Source: Tannerella serpentiformis
GTDB taxonomy: Bacteria; Bacteroidota; Bacteroidia; Bacteroidales; Tannerellaceae
Assembly (NCBI RefSeq): GCF_003033925.1
Contig: NZ_CP028365.1
Span: 1,178,001-1,242,000 of the forward strand
Direction of reading: 5' to 3'
Length of the DNA stretch: 64,000 bases
Positions 9,609 to 17,901 of the stretch are shown here, piece after piece (within the stretch, counting starts at the first letter, position 1; every line of letters starts with the position of its first letter). The translations under genes and the position numbers were made by a program. The notes under the pieces were generated by a model. It saw only the letters and a list, made by a program, of their open reading frames with translations, was not told the DNA's origin and did not search any database.

Positions 9609-10802
9609 TTAGAGTTCCAAATCGCCACCGAAGATCTCGTGCCACGGCAGACCCTGCACGTTGAGCTCCTTCATGAAGGGATCAGGATCGAACTCCTCCA
9701 CATTCCACACGCCCGGCCGACGCCACTGCCCCTCGAGAAACATCTTGGCGCCAATCATGGCGGGCACGCCCGTGGTGTAGCTCACGCCCTGCGCACCGGT
9801 CTCTTCGTAGGCGGCGCGGTGGCTACAGTTGTTGTAGACGTAGTACGTCTGCTCGCGACCGTCCTTCAACCCGCGGATGCGGCAGCCGATCGACGTCTCG
9901 CCCGTGTAGTTCTCTCCCAGCTCGCCGGGATCGGGCAGGACGGCCTTGAGGAACTGGATGGGCACAATCTCCACGCCTTTGTAGAGGATCGGCTTGATGC
10001 TCGTCATGCCGATGTTTTGCATCACGCGCAGATGCGTCAGGTATTCCTGCCCGAAGGTCATCCAGAAGCGTGCACGGCGCAGCGTGGGGTAGTTCTTGAC
10101 GAGGCTCTCCAGCTCTTCGTGATACATGAGATACGACTCACGCGGCCCAACATTCGGGTAGTTCAGCGCCTGATGTACGGAGAGCGGCTCCGTCTCGTGC
10201 CACTTTCCATCTTCATAATAGCGGCCCTTTTGGGTGATCTCGCGGATGTTGATCTCCGGGTTGAAGTTGGTGGCGAAAGCCTTGTGATGGTCGCCGGCGT
10301 TGCAGTCGACGATGTCGAGCGTGTGCAGCTCGTCGAAGTGGTGCTTGGCGGCGTAGGCCGTGAAGACGCCCGTCACGCCGGGGTCGAAGCCGCAACCGAG
10401 GATGGCGGTCAGGCCGGCCTCGCGGAAGCGATCCTTGTAGGCCCACTGCCAACTGTACTCGTATTTGGCTTCGTCGAGCGGCTCATAGTTGGCCGTGTCG
10501 AGGTAGCTGACGCCGTACTTGAGGCAGGCGTTCATGATGTGGAGATCCTGATAAGGCAGGGCGAGGTTGACCACCAGCTCGGGGCGGAAGTCCTCGAAGA
10601 GGCGCACCAGTTCGTCCTCGTTGTCGGCGTCCACCTGAGCCGTGCGCACGCGTACGTTCTTAATATCCTCCGCGATGCGATCGCATCTGCTTTTCGTGCG
10701 GCTGGCCAGCATGATGTCAGTAAACACATCGGCATTCATAGCCATTTTCTTCACGGCAACGGTGCTCACGCCCCCGGCGCCGATCACTAATATCTTCCCC
10801 AT
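9609..10802 (-). CDS. carboxynorspermidine synthase / saccharopine dehydrogenase family
   Basis: The 397-residue protein begins with an NAD(P)-binding Rossmann motif (MGKILVIGAGGVSTVAVKK) and continues with GCGFDPGVTGVFTAYAAKHH, typical of carboxynorspermidine/carboxyspermidine dehydrogenases that condense a diamine with aspartate semialdehyde in an alternative polyamine pathway. The C-terminal half contains NYPNVGPRESYLMYHEEL and YNNCSHRAAYEE. The decarboxylase partner is not in the window. An upstream frame stays open through the 11-kb repeat array, but the start at 10802 is correct by homology and lies 44 nt downstream of a minus-strand -7 box. It heads the bcp-recA operon. Confidence 0.9.
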   Translation of the reverse strand: MGKILVIGAGGVSTVAVKKMAMNADVFTDIMLASRTKSRCDRIAEDIKNVRVRTAQVDADNEDELVRLFEDFRPELVVNLALPYQDLHIMNACLKYGVSYLDTANYEPLDEAKYEYSWQWAYKDRFREAGLTAILGCGFDPGVTGVFTAYAAKHHFDELHTLDIVDCNAGDHHKAFATNFNPEINIREITQKGRYYEDGKWHETEPLSVHQALNYPNVGPRESYLMYHEELESLVKNYPTLRRARFWMTFGQEYLTHLRVMQNIGMTSIKPILYKGVEIVPIQFLKAVLPDPGELGENYTGETSIGCRIRGLKDGREQTYYVYNNCSHRAAYEETGAQGVSYTTGVPAMIGAKMFLEGQWRRPGVWNVEEFDPDPFMKELNVQGLPWHEIFGGDLEL

Positions 10803-10845
10803 AAAATCGATGTTATTAATTGTCTGAGTGTGGTTTTGTATAGGG

Positions 10846-10853
10846 CAAAAGTA
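10846..10853 (-). promoter_or_regulatory. -7 element TACTTTTG for carboxynorspermidine synthase operon
   Basis: Read on the minus strand, TACTTTTG fits the Bacteroidetes -7 consensus TAnnTTTG and lies 44 nt upstream of the start codon at 10802. No convincing -33 TTTG was found. The repeat array begins about 100 nt further upstream. Confidence 0.6.
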
Positions 10854-10955
10854 GACCATTTCCAGCGATGCGGCCGGCCTGTCGGCGTTAGGGCCACGGT
10901 CGCAACCCCCTGTTCTCACCATGCAAGAGGGGATAAGTCCTGCCAAATAATAAGG

Positions 10956-11235
10956 CGCAAAATTGCGAGTGAACGATATAGTACAACGACGGCAACTCAC
11001 AACTTTGTGAGTTAACGACATTGTACAACGATGGCAACTCACAACTTTGTGAGTTAACGATATAGTACAACGACGGCAACTCACAATTTTGTGAGTTAAC
11101 GATGTAGTACAGCGACGATAACTCACAATTTTTCATCTTAATTATACAGCACAGCGACGTTAACTTACAATTTTGCGGCTTAATCATACAGCACAGCGAC
11201 GTTAACTTACAATTTTGCGGCTTAATCATATAGTA
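10956..11235. repeat. 42-nt tandem array, about 6.5 units
   Basis: Units repeat every 42 nt (anchors 10994, 11036, 11078, 11120). The first copies contain the near-perfect palindrome AACTCACAACTTTGTGAGTT with 9-bp arms. The last two copies drift together to ACTTACAATTTTGCGGCTT. The array lies between the upstream promoter of the carboxynorspermidine synthase gene and the 3' end of the symporter gene. Frames remain open across it, but the peptide is only the repeat. Confidence 0.95.
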
Positions 11236-11239
11236 CGAT

Positions 11240-11272
11240 AATGCCTCCAACCGAGAGTGGGCTGGAGGCATT
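11240..11272. terminator. terminator hairpin downstream of symporter
   Basis: AATGCCTCCA and TGGAGGCATT form a perfect 10-bp stem around a 13-nt loop, located between the symporter stop codon (11358, minus strand) and the 42-nt array. It is probably the symporter terminator, though the U-tract on the minus strand is poor. Confidence 0.55.
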
Positions 11273-11303
11273 GATTCGATAGCAGTCGCCATTTCATCCC
11301 GCT

Positions 11304-11321
11304 GGGGATCTGCAGATCCCC
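11304..11321. other. 18-bp perfect palindrome
   Basis: GGGGATCTGCAGATCCCC is self-complementary with no loop. It lies between the symporter stop codon and the terminator hairpin. It could be a protein-binding site or part of a longer termination structure; sequence alone does not decide. Confidence 0.6.
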
Positions 11322-11357
11322 GCAAGGCTATGGCCAGATGCGGCCACGGCGTCGGGC

Positions 11358-12551
11358 TTATGCGTTTTGTGGCTCGCCGGGGCGCTGGCCAGCGATGCGG
11401 TCGACGATGACGGCAATGGCGCCGTCGCCCGTCACGTTGCAGGCCGTGCCGAAGCTGTCCATGGCGATGTAAAGGGCGATCATGAGCGCTTGGAGGGTCT
11501 CGTCGAAGCCGAGCATGGTGCCCAAGAGTCCGAGGGCCGCCATGATGGCGCCGCCGGGCACACCGGGCGCAGCAACCATCGTAATGCCGAGCATGAGGAT
11601 GAAGCCACTGAATGCGGCCGGGTCGATCGCTTGACCGGACATGAGGAGGATGGCCATTGCGCAGGCGGTGATCTTCATCGTGCTACCGGCCAGGTGGATC
11701 GTGGCGCAGAGTGGGACGGTGAAGACGGCGATGCTCTCCCGGACGCCATTCCGGAGCGTCTGCTTGAGCGTCACGGGGATGGTGGCGGCCGACGACTGTG
11801 TGCCAAGGGCGGTGGCGTAAGCCGGCAGCATGTTCTTCAAGAGCCGGAGCGGATTCTTGCCCGCTATGACACCGGCTATGCTGAACTGGATGAGCAGCAG
11901 CACGACGTGCAGCACGAAGATGACGAGGATGACCCGAAGGAACATGGACATGATGCCGGCCACCTGTCCGCTAACGGTGATGTTGAGGAAGATGCCGAAG
12001 ATGTGGAGCGGCAAGAGGGGCACGATGACGGTCTCGATGAGGCGCGAGACGATGTCACGAAAGTCTACGCAGCCCTTTTGGAGCGTGTCGCCGGGGATGG
12101 AGGCGAGGCCGAGACCGACGACGAAGGAGAGCAGAAGGGCGGTCATAATGTCCATCACGGGCGGCATGGCAACGGTAAAATAGGGCGTGAGCATGGCCGA
12201 TTCGGGGTTCTGCAACGCCTCGAGCGACTGGGTGCCAACGGTGAGGAGGTGGGGGAAAACCGCCACACCGGTGAAGTAGGTGAAGAAGCCGGAGAAGATG
12301 GTCGATCCGTAGGCGATGAGCGCCGTGATGAGTAGCAGCCTCCCTGCGCCCTTGCCTAACTCGCCGATGGCGGGGGCCACGAGGCCGAGGATGATGAGCG
12401 GAATGGCGAACGAGAGGAAGTTGCCAAAGAGACTGTTGAACGTGACGAAGATTCGGACGATGGCCGTGGGCAGGAATTGCCCCAATAGGATGCCGCCTAC
12501 GATGGCTATGGCCACCCATCCGAGGAGTGAAATGCGGAAGGGGATTTTCAT
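11358..12551 (-). CDS. dicarboxylate/amino acid:cation symporter (SDF family)
   Basis: The 397-residue polytopic membrane protein has about eight hydrophobic helices and the SDF-family landmarks: SFAIPLIILGLVAPAI near the N-terminus, a serine-rich GTQSSAATIPVT hairpin (re-entrant loop 1), HLAGSTMKITA (the NMDGT-like substrate/Na+ site) and APGVPGGAIMAALG (re-entrant loop 2). It should import a dicarboxylate or a small amino acid with Na+ or H+ across the inner membrane. The STMKITA variant is closer to the serine/threonine or uncharacterised branch than to DctA (inference). It appears monocistronic, with a terminator at 11240. Confidence 0.9.
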   Translation of the reverse strand: MKIPFRISLLGWVAIAIVGGILLGQFLPTAIVRIFVTFNSLFGNFLSFAIPLIILGLVAPAIGELGKGAGRLLLITALIAYGSTIFSGFFTYFTGVAVFPHLLTVGTQSLEALQNPESAMLTPYFTVAMPPVMDIMTALLLSFVVGLGLASIPGDTLQKGCVDFRDIVSRLIETVIVPLLPLHIFGIFLNITVSGQVAGIMSMFLRVILVIFVLHVVLLLIQFSIAGVIAGKNPLRLLKNMLPAYATALGTQSSAATIPVTLKQTLRNGVRESIAVFTVPLCATIHLAGSTMKITACAMAILLMSGQAIDPAAFSGFILMLGITMVAAPGVPGGAIMAALGLLGTMLGFDETLQALMIALYIAMDSFGTACNVTGDGAIAVIVDRIAGQRPGEPQNA

Positions 12552-12572
12552 AAGGATAAAGGATGTGTTTAT

Positions 12573-12698
12573 GCGGCGTCGCCGCGGGAGTGAAGGCTTT
12601 GCCTCCTAACTACTTTCGGACTACCGGGCGGCCACTATGGCCGCCCCTACTACCGCGGCGAAGCCGCATGACTACCGGGAGCCCGCAGGGCGTCCCTA
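12573..12698. repeat. series of four GC hairpins separated by CTACTAC-type linkers
   Basis: Four short hairpins follow each other: GCGGCGTCGCCGC (12573), GGGCGGCCACTATGGCCGCCC arms at 12626-12633/12639-12646, GCGGCGAAGCCGC (12655) and GGGAGCCCGCAGGGCGTCCC (12677). The linkers contain CTACC or CTACTACC. The series occupies the gap between the HAD stop codon and the symporter start on the minus strand and touches the HAD 3' end. A related taccGCGACagaGTCGC hairpin occurs twice at 32.2 kb. Confidence 0.75.
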
Positions 12699-13325
12699 CT
12701 ACTTGTTTTCGCTGAGGAACCGGTCGACGTCTGGACGCCAGTCACCGCCGTTGGTGGCGAGGAGGGTGTGGAAGCCAAGCGATCGGGCGGTGACGAGATG
12801 ATGGGCGCCGTCGTCGATGAAGAGTGTCTCGGCGGGCACCATGCCGCTGTCCTCGATCATGCGTTGGAAGATCTCGGGCTCGGGCTTCATGCAGTGCATC
12901 TCGTAGGAGATGTAGAGGCGGTCGAAGTAGTCCGTGACGGGCCGACCGGCAGCGGAAAACTCGCTCGTGCGCGCCCAACCGGTGACGATGGGATTGTTGT
13001 TGCTGAGCACATAGAGGCGGTAGCGGGGCCGGAGACGGAGGATGTAGTCGAGCTTCTCGACCTCCGCGGGGTTGGCTATGCTGAGCCATGCGCGGCGGAC
13101 GTCCTCCGGGTTGAGCTCGTGGCCACAATGGGCGGAGAGTTGGCGGACGAACTCGTCCGTGTCGATCGTTCCGCGCTCCAAGTCGCCGAAGAGTCCGCTG
13201 TGGTTATAGGGGTTGATGAGGTCTGCGGCGTCGGATACACCGATGGCCTCGAAGCTGCGTATGGCGCGTTCCGGATGGATCTTAGCCAGCACGCCGCCCA
13301 TGTCGAATACGATGTTGTTGATCAT
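12699..13325 (-). CDS. HAD-IA family hydrolase (YihX-like phosphatase)
   Basis: The 208-residue protein carries HAD motif I in NNIVFDMGGVLAKIHP (nucleophile Asp), motif II in YVLSNNNP, motif III lysine in HCMKPEPEIFQRM and motif IV in LFIDDGAHHL. The helical cap lies between motifs I and II, as in the YihX/epoxide-hydrolase-N subgroup that dephosphorylates sugar phosphates and other metabolites. The position normally occupied by the acid/base Asp two residues after the nucleophile is Gly, as in several YihX-type proteins. Its substrate is not predictable. It is the last gene before the symporter, separated by GC hairpins. Confidence 0.85.
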   Translation of the reverse strand: MINNIVFDMGGVLAKIHPERAIRSFEAIGVSDAADLINPYNHSGLFGDLERGTIDTDEFVRQLSAHCGHELNPEDVRRAWLSIANPAEVEKLDYILRLRPRYRLYVLSNNNPIVTGWARTSEFSAAGRPVTDYFDRLYISYEMHCMKPEPEIFQRMIEDSGMVPAETLFIDDGAHHLVTARSLGFHTLLATNGGDWRPDVDRFLSENK

Positions 13326-13348
13326 TATGATGTGGGGAGAGATGAGAA

Positions 13349-13395
13349 GGACACGGGGTGGAGAACAGGTTAGTGTTCGTCGCGGCCCCGTGTCC
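13349..13395. terminator. GGACACGGGG / CCCCGTGTCC hairpin
   Basis: A perfect 10-bp inverted repeat with a 27-nt loop lies between the DUF1015 stop codon and the HAD start. A T-run follows it only on the plus strand, so as a minus-strand terminator it is uncertain; a structural or regulatory role is also possible. Confidence 0.45.
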
Positions 13396-13444
13396 TCTCT
13401 TTTTTGGCGGTTGATTGGTGTGGTTTCTCTTTCGAGAATGAGGG

Positions 13445-14689
13445 TTAGCTCAGCTTATGGATGACTAATCCCGAACGAAGCTTGGGTTCAAACCAGGTTG
13501 TCTTAGGCGGCATGATGTTGCCCGTGTCGGCGATGTCGATCAGCTGTTTCATGGAGACGGGGTAGAGCGCGAGGGCCACCTTCATCTCTCCGCTGTCGAC
13601 GCGCTTCTTAAGCTCGCCCAGTCCGCGGATGCCACCGACGAAGTCGATGCGCTTATCACTGCGGAGGTCTTTAATGCCGAGGATCTTGTCGAGGATCAGG
13701 TTCGAAGAGATCGTCACGTCGAGCACCCCGATCGGATCGTTGTCGTTGTACGTGCCCGGTTTAGCTACCAACGAGTACCAGTTGCCACCGAGGTAGAGCG
13801 AGAACTCATGCAAGCGCGAGGGCTTGAAGATCTCCGTGCCCTTCTTCTCCACGATGAAGTCGTCGGACAGCTTCTTGAGGAACTCCTCGTCGGAGAGTCC
13901 GTTGAGGTCCTTCACCACGCGGTTGTAGTCGATGATCGTAAGCTGGTTGGCGGGGAAGCAAACGGCCATGAAGAAGTTGTATTCCTCATCGCCACGGTGG
14001 TTCGGGTTCTGCTTAGCCTTCTCTGCGCCAACGAGTGCAGCGGCGGCGGAGCGATGGTGCCCGTCAGCAATATACATAGCGGGCATGGCGGCAAACAGCT
14101 CCGTGATACGCTGGATGTCGGCGTCGTCGTCGATGATCCAGAACGTGTGGCGGAAACCGTCAAGCTCGGCCGTGTAGTCATACTCGGGCGTGCCCTTGGT
14201 GTATTTGGCTACGATAGCGTCCACGTCCTTGTTGTCGGGGTAGGCAAAGAACACTGGCTCGATGTTGGCGTTGTTCACGCGCACATGCTTCATGCGGTCT
14301 TCCTCTTTGTCGCGGCGGGTCAGCTCGTGCTTCTTGATCTTGCCCGTCATGTAGTCGTCGACATAGGCGCAGACCACGAGGCCGTATTGCGTCTTGCCGT
14401 TCATCGTCTGGGCGTAGATGTAGTAGCGTTCCTTGCCGTCCTGCACAAGCCAGCCTTTGTCCTGAAACATTTGGAAGTTCTGTGCGGCCTTCTCGTAGAC
14501 TTTCGGATCGTGTTCGTCCGTGCCTTCGGGGAAGTCGATCTCCGGCTTGATGATGTGGTAGAGCGATTTCTCGTTCCCTTCCGCTTCGGCGCGTGCCTCG
14601 GCAGAGTTCAGCACGTCGTATGGGCGCGACTGCACCTGCTCAACGTATTCCTTCGGTGGGCGGACGCCTTTGAATGGTTTGATCTTCAT
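13445..14689 (-). CDS. DUF1015 family protein
   Basis: The 414-residue protein contains the DUF1015 hallmark YIADGHHRSAAAALVGAEKAK region (split here as ADGHHR plus an Ala-rich helix), an N-terminal KPFKGVRPPKEYVEQV and a C-terminal KTTWFEPKLRSGLVIHKL. DUF1015 genes often adjoin serA/serC in Bacteroidetes and firmicutes, which suggests a role connected with serine metabolism, but no activity is established to my knowledge. Its ATG overlaps the stop of the small membrane protein gene by 4 nt, making it the fourth cistron of the serC operon. Confidence 0.92.
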   Translation of the reverse strand: MKIKPFKGVRPPKEYVEQVQSRPYDVLNSAEARAEAEGNEKSLYHIIKPEIDFPEGTDEHDPKVYEKAAQNFQMFQDKGWLVQDGKERYYIYAQTMNGKTQYGLVVCAYVDDYMTGKIKKHELTRRDKEEDRMKHVRVNNANIEPVFFAYPDNKDVDAIVAKYTKGTPEYDYTAELDGFRHTFWIIDDDADIQRITELFAAMPAMYIADGHHRSAAAALVGAEKAKQNPNHRGDEEYNFFMAVCFPANQLTIIDYNRVVKDLNGLSDEEFLKKLSDDFIVEKKGTEIFKPSRLHEFSLYLGGNWYSLVAKPGTYNDNDPIGVLDVTISSNLILDKILGIKDLRSDKRIDFVGGIRGLGELKKRVDSGEMKVALALYPVSMKQLIDIADTGNIMPPKTTWFEPKLRSGLVIHKLS

Positions 14690-14880
14690 GATTGATTCGA
14701 ATCCTTTTTCTTGTTTTTATGATTGAGGGAGATCATCCATACCGAAGCAACCAATACGATTACGCAGAGGATTAAGATGATCCAATCCCAAAACGAAGGA
14801 ACTCCCGATCGTGCCACACCCACACCCGACAAAATGGATGAAAGGGATATGAGCACAAACGGGAGATCCTTTCGATTCAT
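14686..14880 (-). CDS. small two-helix membrane protein in the serCA operon
   Basis: This 64-residue reading frame encodes two hydrophobic segments, roughly residues 6-24 and 31-51, then a lysine-rich tail ending KNKKKDSNQS. Its ATG (14878-14880) shares one base with the serA stop codon, and its own stop overlaps the DUF1015 ATG by 4 nt. Such double overlap argues that it is translated. The lysine tail after helix 2 suggests that the C-terminus faces the cytoplasm. I recognise no family. Composition is more AT-rich than its neighbours. Confidence 0.7.
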   Translation of the reverse strand: MNRKDLPFVLISLSSILSGVGVARSGVPSFWDWIILILCVIVLVASVWMISLNHKNKKKDSNQS

Positions 14881-15800
14881 TACTTATTCACTTGGAACTT
14901 GCGGTTGCCGTTCTTCAGGAAGTCTACAATCTGATTGGCAGCAGCGATACCGGCGTTGATGTTAGCCTCAGCCGTCTGCGCACCCATCTTCTTGGGTGTG
15001 CTGAAGTAGCGGGCAGCAAACTTCTCAGCCAGCTCGGCGTGGTTACCGGGCATGATGTCCGTCAGGTACTTGAAGTCCGGACGTTCCTCCAGCACCTTCA
15101 CCAGTTCCGGCTCATTGATCACCTCCTTGCGGGCGGTGTTGATCAGCACGGCTCCCTTTGGCATGCTCGACAGCAGGGCGTGACCGATGGAGTTCTTTGT
15201 CTCCTTCGTGGCCGGGATGTGCAGCGAGATGTACTGGCAGGTCTTGTACAGCTCCTCAGCTGATGCGACGGGCTTCACACCGTCTGCCTCGATCACTTCG
15301 GAGGGGCAGAATGCGTCGTAGGCATAGATCTCCATACCGAAGCCTTTGGCGATGCGGGCCACGTTGCGACCTACGTTGCCATAGGCGTGGATACCCAGCT
15401 TCTTGCCCTTCAGCTCCGTGCCTGACGTGCCGTTATAGAGGTTACGTGCACCGTAAACCATCAGACCCAGCGCAAGCTCGGCCACGGCGTTCGAGTTCTG
15501 ACCCGGCGTGTTCATCACGCACACGTTGTGTGCCGTAGCAGCTTCCAGGTCTACGTTGTCGTAGCCAGCGCCTGCGCGAACTACGATCTTCAGCTGTTTG
15601 GCTGCGTCGAGCACTTCGGCGTCTACTTTATCGCTACGGATGATGATCGCGTCAGCATCCTTCACGGCGTCCAGCAACTGTGCCTTCTCGGTGTATTTTT
15701 CCAACAATGCCAATTCCAAGCCGCCCTTCTCGACAGCTTCACGAATGCCATTCACAGCAACGGCTGCAAAGGGCTTCTCTGTTGCAACGAGTACCTTCAT
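14880..15800 (-). CDS. serA: D-3-phosphoglycerate dehydrogenase (short form)
   Basis: The 306-residue protein is a D-2-hydroxyacid dehydrogenase acting on 3-phosphoglycerate, the first step of serine synthesis. Seen are VVRAGAGYDNVDLEAA (substrate Arg), NTPGQNSNAVAELALG, the NAD-binding LGIHAYGNVGRNVARIA with an A-Y-G-N-V-G variant, LINTARKEVINEPEL and the catalytic His region DIMPGNHAELAEKF. It lacks the C-terminal ACT domain that mediates serine feedback, as is usual for the short type. serC lies upstream on the same strand (148 nt gap) and the small membrane protein gene overlaps its stop. Confidence 0.95.
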   Translation of the reverse strand: MKVLVATEKPFAAVAVNGIREAVEKGGLELALLEKYTEKAQLLDAVKDADAIIIRSDKVDAEVLDAAKQLKIVVRAGAGYDNVDLEAATAHNVCVMNTPGQNSNAVAELALGLMVYGARNLYNGTSGTELKGKKLGIHAYGNVGRNVARIAKGFGMEIYAYDAFCPSEVIEADGVKPVASAEELYKTCQYISLHIPATKETKNSIGHALLSSMPKGAVLINTARKEVINEPELVKVLEERPDFKYLTDIMPGNHAELAEKFAARYFSTPKKMGAQTAEANINAGIAAANQIVDFLKNGNRKFQVNK

Positions 15801-15948
15801 GTCTCTAATTGTTTATCTGTTTATTCGTTTGTTGTTGAATCTCGCTTCGCCTGATCTGACTCTGCTTTAGCGCATTCAGCTTATTCGATCATACAAGTGC
15901 ATCAGTCAAACAAACAACTCAACGATTCAACAACCAAACAACTCAACA

Positions 15949-17016
15949 TCAGTGCTTCTTTTCGAATTCCTGCATCGTTTGAACCAGTGCCTTCACGCTT
16001 TCGATCGGCATAGCGTTGTAGAGCGAAGCGCGGAAACCGCCCACCGAACGGTGGCCCTTGATGCCGACCATGCCAGCAGCAGCGGCAAAGTCTGCGAACT
16101 CTTTCTCCAGCTCCTTGTACTCGTCGTTCATCACGAAGCAAACGTTCATCAGCGAGCGGTCTTCGACAGCCACCGTTCCGCGGAACAGCTTGTTGCGGTC
16201 GATCTCGTCATACAGCACGGCAGCCTTCTCCTGGTTCTTCTTCTGAAGCACCTTGATGCCGCCCTGCTCCTTATACCACTTCAGGGTCTGCAGCGCAGAG
16301 AAGATAGGCAGTACGGGAGGCGTGTTGAACATCGAATCCTTCTTGATGTGTGTGCGATAGTCCAGCATCGTGGGGAGCGGACGGTCTACGTGGCCCAGCG
16401 CGTCTTTGCGAACGATGATGATCGTCACGCCGGCCGGAGCCAGGTTCTTCTGTGCACCGGCATAAACGGCGTTGTACTTCGAGAAGTCAACCGGGAAGGA
16501 GAAGATGTCTGACGACATATCAGCCACCAGCGGGATGTTCACTTCCGGGATCTTGTGCAACTCCGTGCCGTAGATCGTGTTGTTGGTCGTGATGTGGAAG
16601 TACTCCGAATCCGGTGCGATGGTGTAGTTCTTCGGGATGTATGTGTAGTTCTTGTCCGCTGACGAAGCCACAACGTCCACCTCACCAACGAACTTGGCTT
16701 CCTTGATGGCGTTGGATGCCCACGTACCTGTATCGAGATACGAGGCCTTTTTCTTCATCAGGTTGAAGGGGATCATGTAGAACTGGAGGCTGGCGCCACC
16801 GCCGAGGAAGATCACCTCGTGCGTTTCGGGCACATCCAGCAGCTCCTTCACCAGCGCGCGAGCCTCGTCGTTTACGGCAACGAACTCTTTTCCGCGGTGG
16901 GAGACTTCCAGCAGCGACAGGCCTGTGCCTGCGAAATTCAGTACGGCGTCGGCCGTGTTCTTGATCGTGTACTCACTCAAAATAGAGGGTCCTGCATAAA
17001 AATTGTGCTTCTTCAT
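15949..17016 (-). CDS. serC: phosphoserine aminotransferase
   Basis: The 355-residue fold-type I PLP enzyme converts 3-phosphohydroxypyruvate and glutamate to phosphoserine (and also acts in PLP synthesis in some bacteria). Key segments are the N-terminal [29 protein letters not shown], the PLP lysine in [18 protein letters not shown] and the phosphate-binding C-terminus [17 protein letters not shown]. Length is normal. It is the first gene of serC-serA-small protein-DUF1015. A promoter with a -7 box at 17067-17074 lies about 50 nt upstream. Confidence 0.97.
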   Translation of the reverse strand: MKKHNFYAGPSILSEYTIKNTADAVLNFAGTGLSLLEVSHRGKEFVAVNDEARALVKELLDVPETHEVIFLGGGASLQFYMIPFNLMKKKASYLDTGTWASNAIKEAKFVGEVDVVASSADKNYTYIPKNYTIAPDSEYFHITTNNTIYGTELHKIPEVNIPLVADMSSDIFSFPVDFSKYNAVYAGAQKNLAPAGVTIIIVRKDALGHVDRPLPTMLDYRTHIKKDSMFNTPPVLPIFSALQTLKWYKEQGGIKVLQKKNQEKAAVLYDEIDRNKLFRGTVAVEDRSLMNVCFVMNDEYKELEKEFADFAAAAGMVGIKGHRSVGGFRASLYNAMPIESVKALVQTMQEFEKKH

Positions 17017-17066
17017 AAGATCGAAAAAATAATACTATCAAATGTGTTGCGTGTTAAAACCGCGGG

Positions 17067-17097
17067 CAAATGTAGGCGCAAAAACCATGTGCCAAAA
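17067..17097 (-). promoter_or_regulatory. serC operon promoter
   Basis: On the minus strand, TTTTGGC (17092-17098) lies 18 nt before TACATTTG (17067-17074), matching the Bacteroidetes -33/-7 pair. The -7 box is about 50 nt upstream of the serC start. Bases 17100-17353 beyond it show no gene or repeat that I recognise. Confidence 0.65.
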
Positions 17098-17353
17098 GAA
17101 AAGTGCAAGGATTGTGAAGGAATAACCAGATGTGGCTTCAAAACGGCAAAGTTGGGCCATCAAAAGCCCCTCTGCGGGACACCTCCAACCCGTGGGGGAC
17201 GGGCCGAGGCTACCGTGCGGGAAACTCCGTCGCAGTCTATCCATCGCTACCGGTGTGACGTACGATGAAAGGCTTCGACTGACGATCCTCCATCTATTGC
17301 CGAGAAACATCTCCCACCCGGGTTGATCGCCATGCAACCGGTTTCCGATCAAA

Positions 17354-17775
17354 CTCCGCGTTACTTTATCGCAGTGCAGTTGCATGGCGACAAATTACCG
17401 CAGTAAATAATCGCAAAGCAGTTGCACTGTAATCAAGTAACGAGTTCGATGATTACAAATCACTCGCATTGTGATAAATTACCGCGGTAAATAATCGCAA
17501 ATCATTTGCATTGTAATCAAGTAACGAGTTCGATAATTACAAATCACTTGCATTATGACAAATTACCGCGGTAAATAATCGCAAAGCAGTTGCATTGCAA
17601 TAAATTACTCAAGTAAGTAGTCGAAAAGCAATCGCATTGTAATAAATTACTCGGGTAAGTAGTCGAAAAGCAATTGCATTGCAATGAATGACCGCAGTAA
17701 GTAGTCTTAAAGCAGTTGATTTCCGATAAATTACCGCAGTACTTTTTCTCTATGCACTTGATTTGAGGCTAAACA
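17354..17775. repeat. 42-nt tandem array, about 10 units
   Basis: Anchors recur exactly every 42 nt at 17396, 17438, 17480, 17522, 17564, 17606, 17648, 17690 and 17732, with partial units at both ends. Two unit types alternate early on: one with the palindrome TTACCGCGGTAA, the other with AAGTAACGAGTTCGAT. Later units contain AAATTACTC(A/G)(A/G)GTAAGTAG. The array lies between the divergent serC and rarA promoters. Its sequence is related to the array at 43 kb (GCAATTGCATTGCAATAAAT type). Confidence 0.95.
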
Positions 17776-17889
17776 CCTCGGAAGAAAAGCCTCGGAAGAA
17801 GGTCGGGGGATGTCCGCCGAGGGCTGATCGTCTGAGGCCATATCATATACGTATAGCGCGGGACGGCGGCGAGGGCCAGCAGGCGCGGC

Positions 17890-17897
17890 TATCTTTG
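17890..17897 (+). promoter_or_regulatory. -7 element TATCTTTG for rarA, leaderless arrangement
   Basis: TATCTTTG ends 4 nt before the rarA ATG at 17902. With the usual distance between this box and the transcription start, the mRNA would begin at or within a few bases of the start codon, so rarA is probably leaderless. Confidence 0.65.
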
Positions 17898-17901
17898 CGG
17901 C

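Noticed and set aside
17354-17775. CRISPR array
   Set aside because: The regular units have no unique spacers; the whole 42 nt repeats or alternates. The units hold internal dyads, and no cas gene is in the window.
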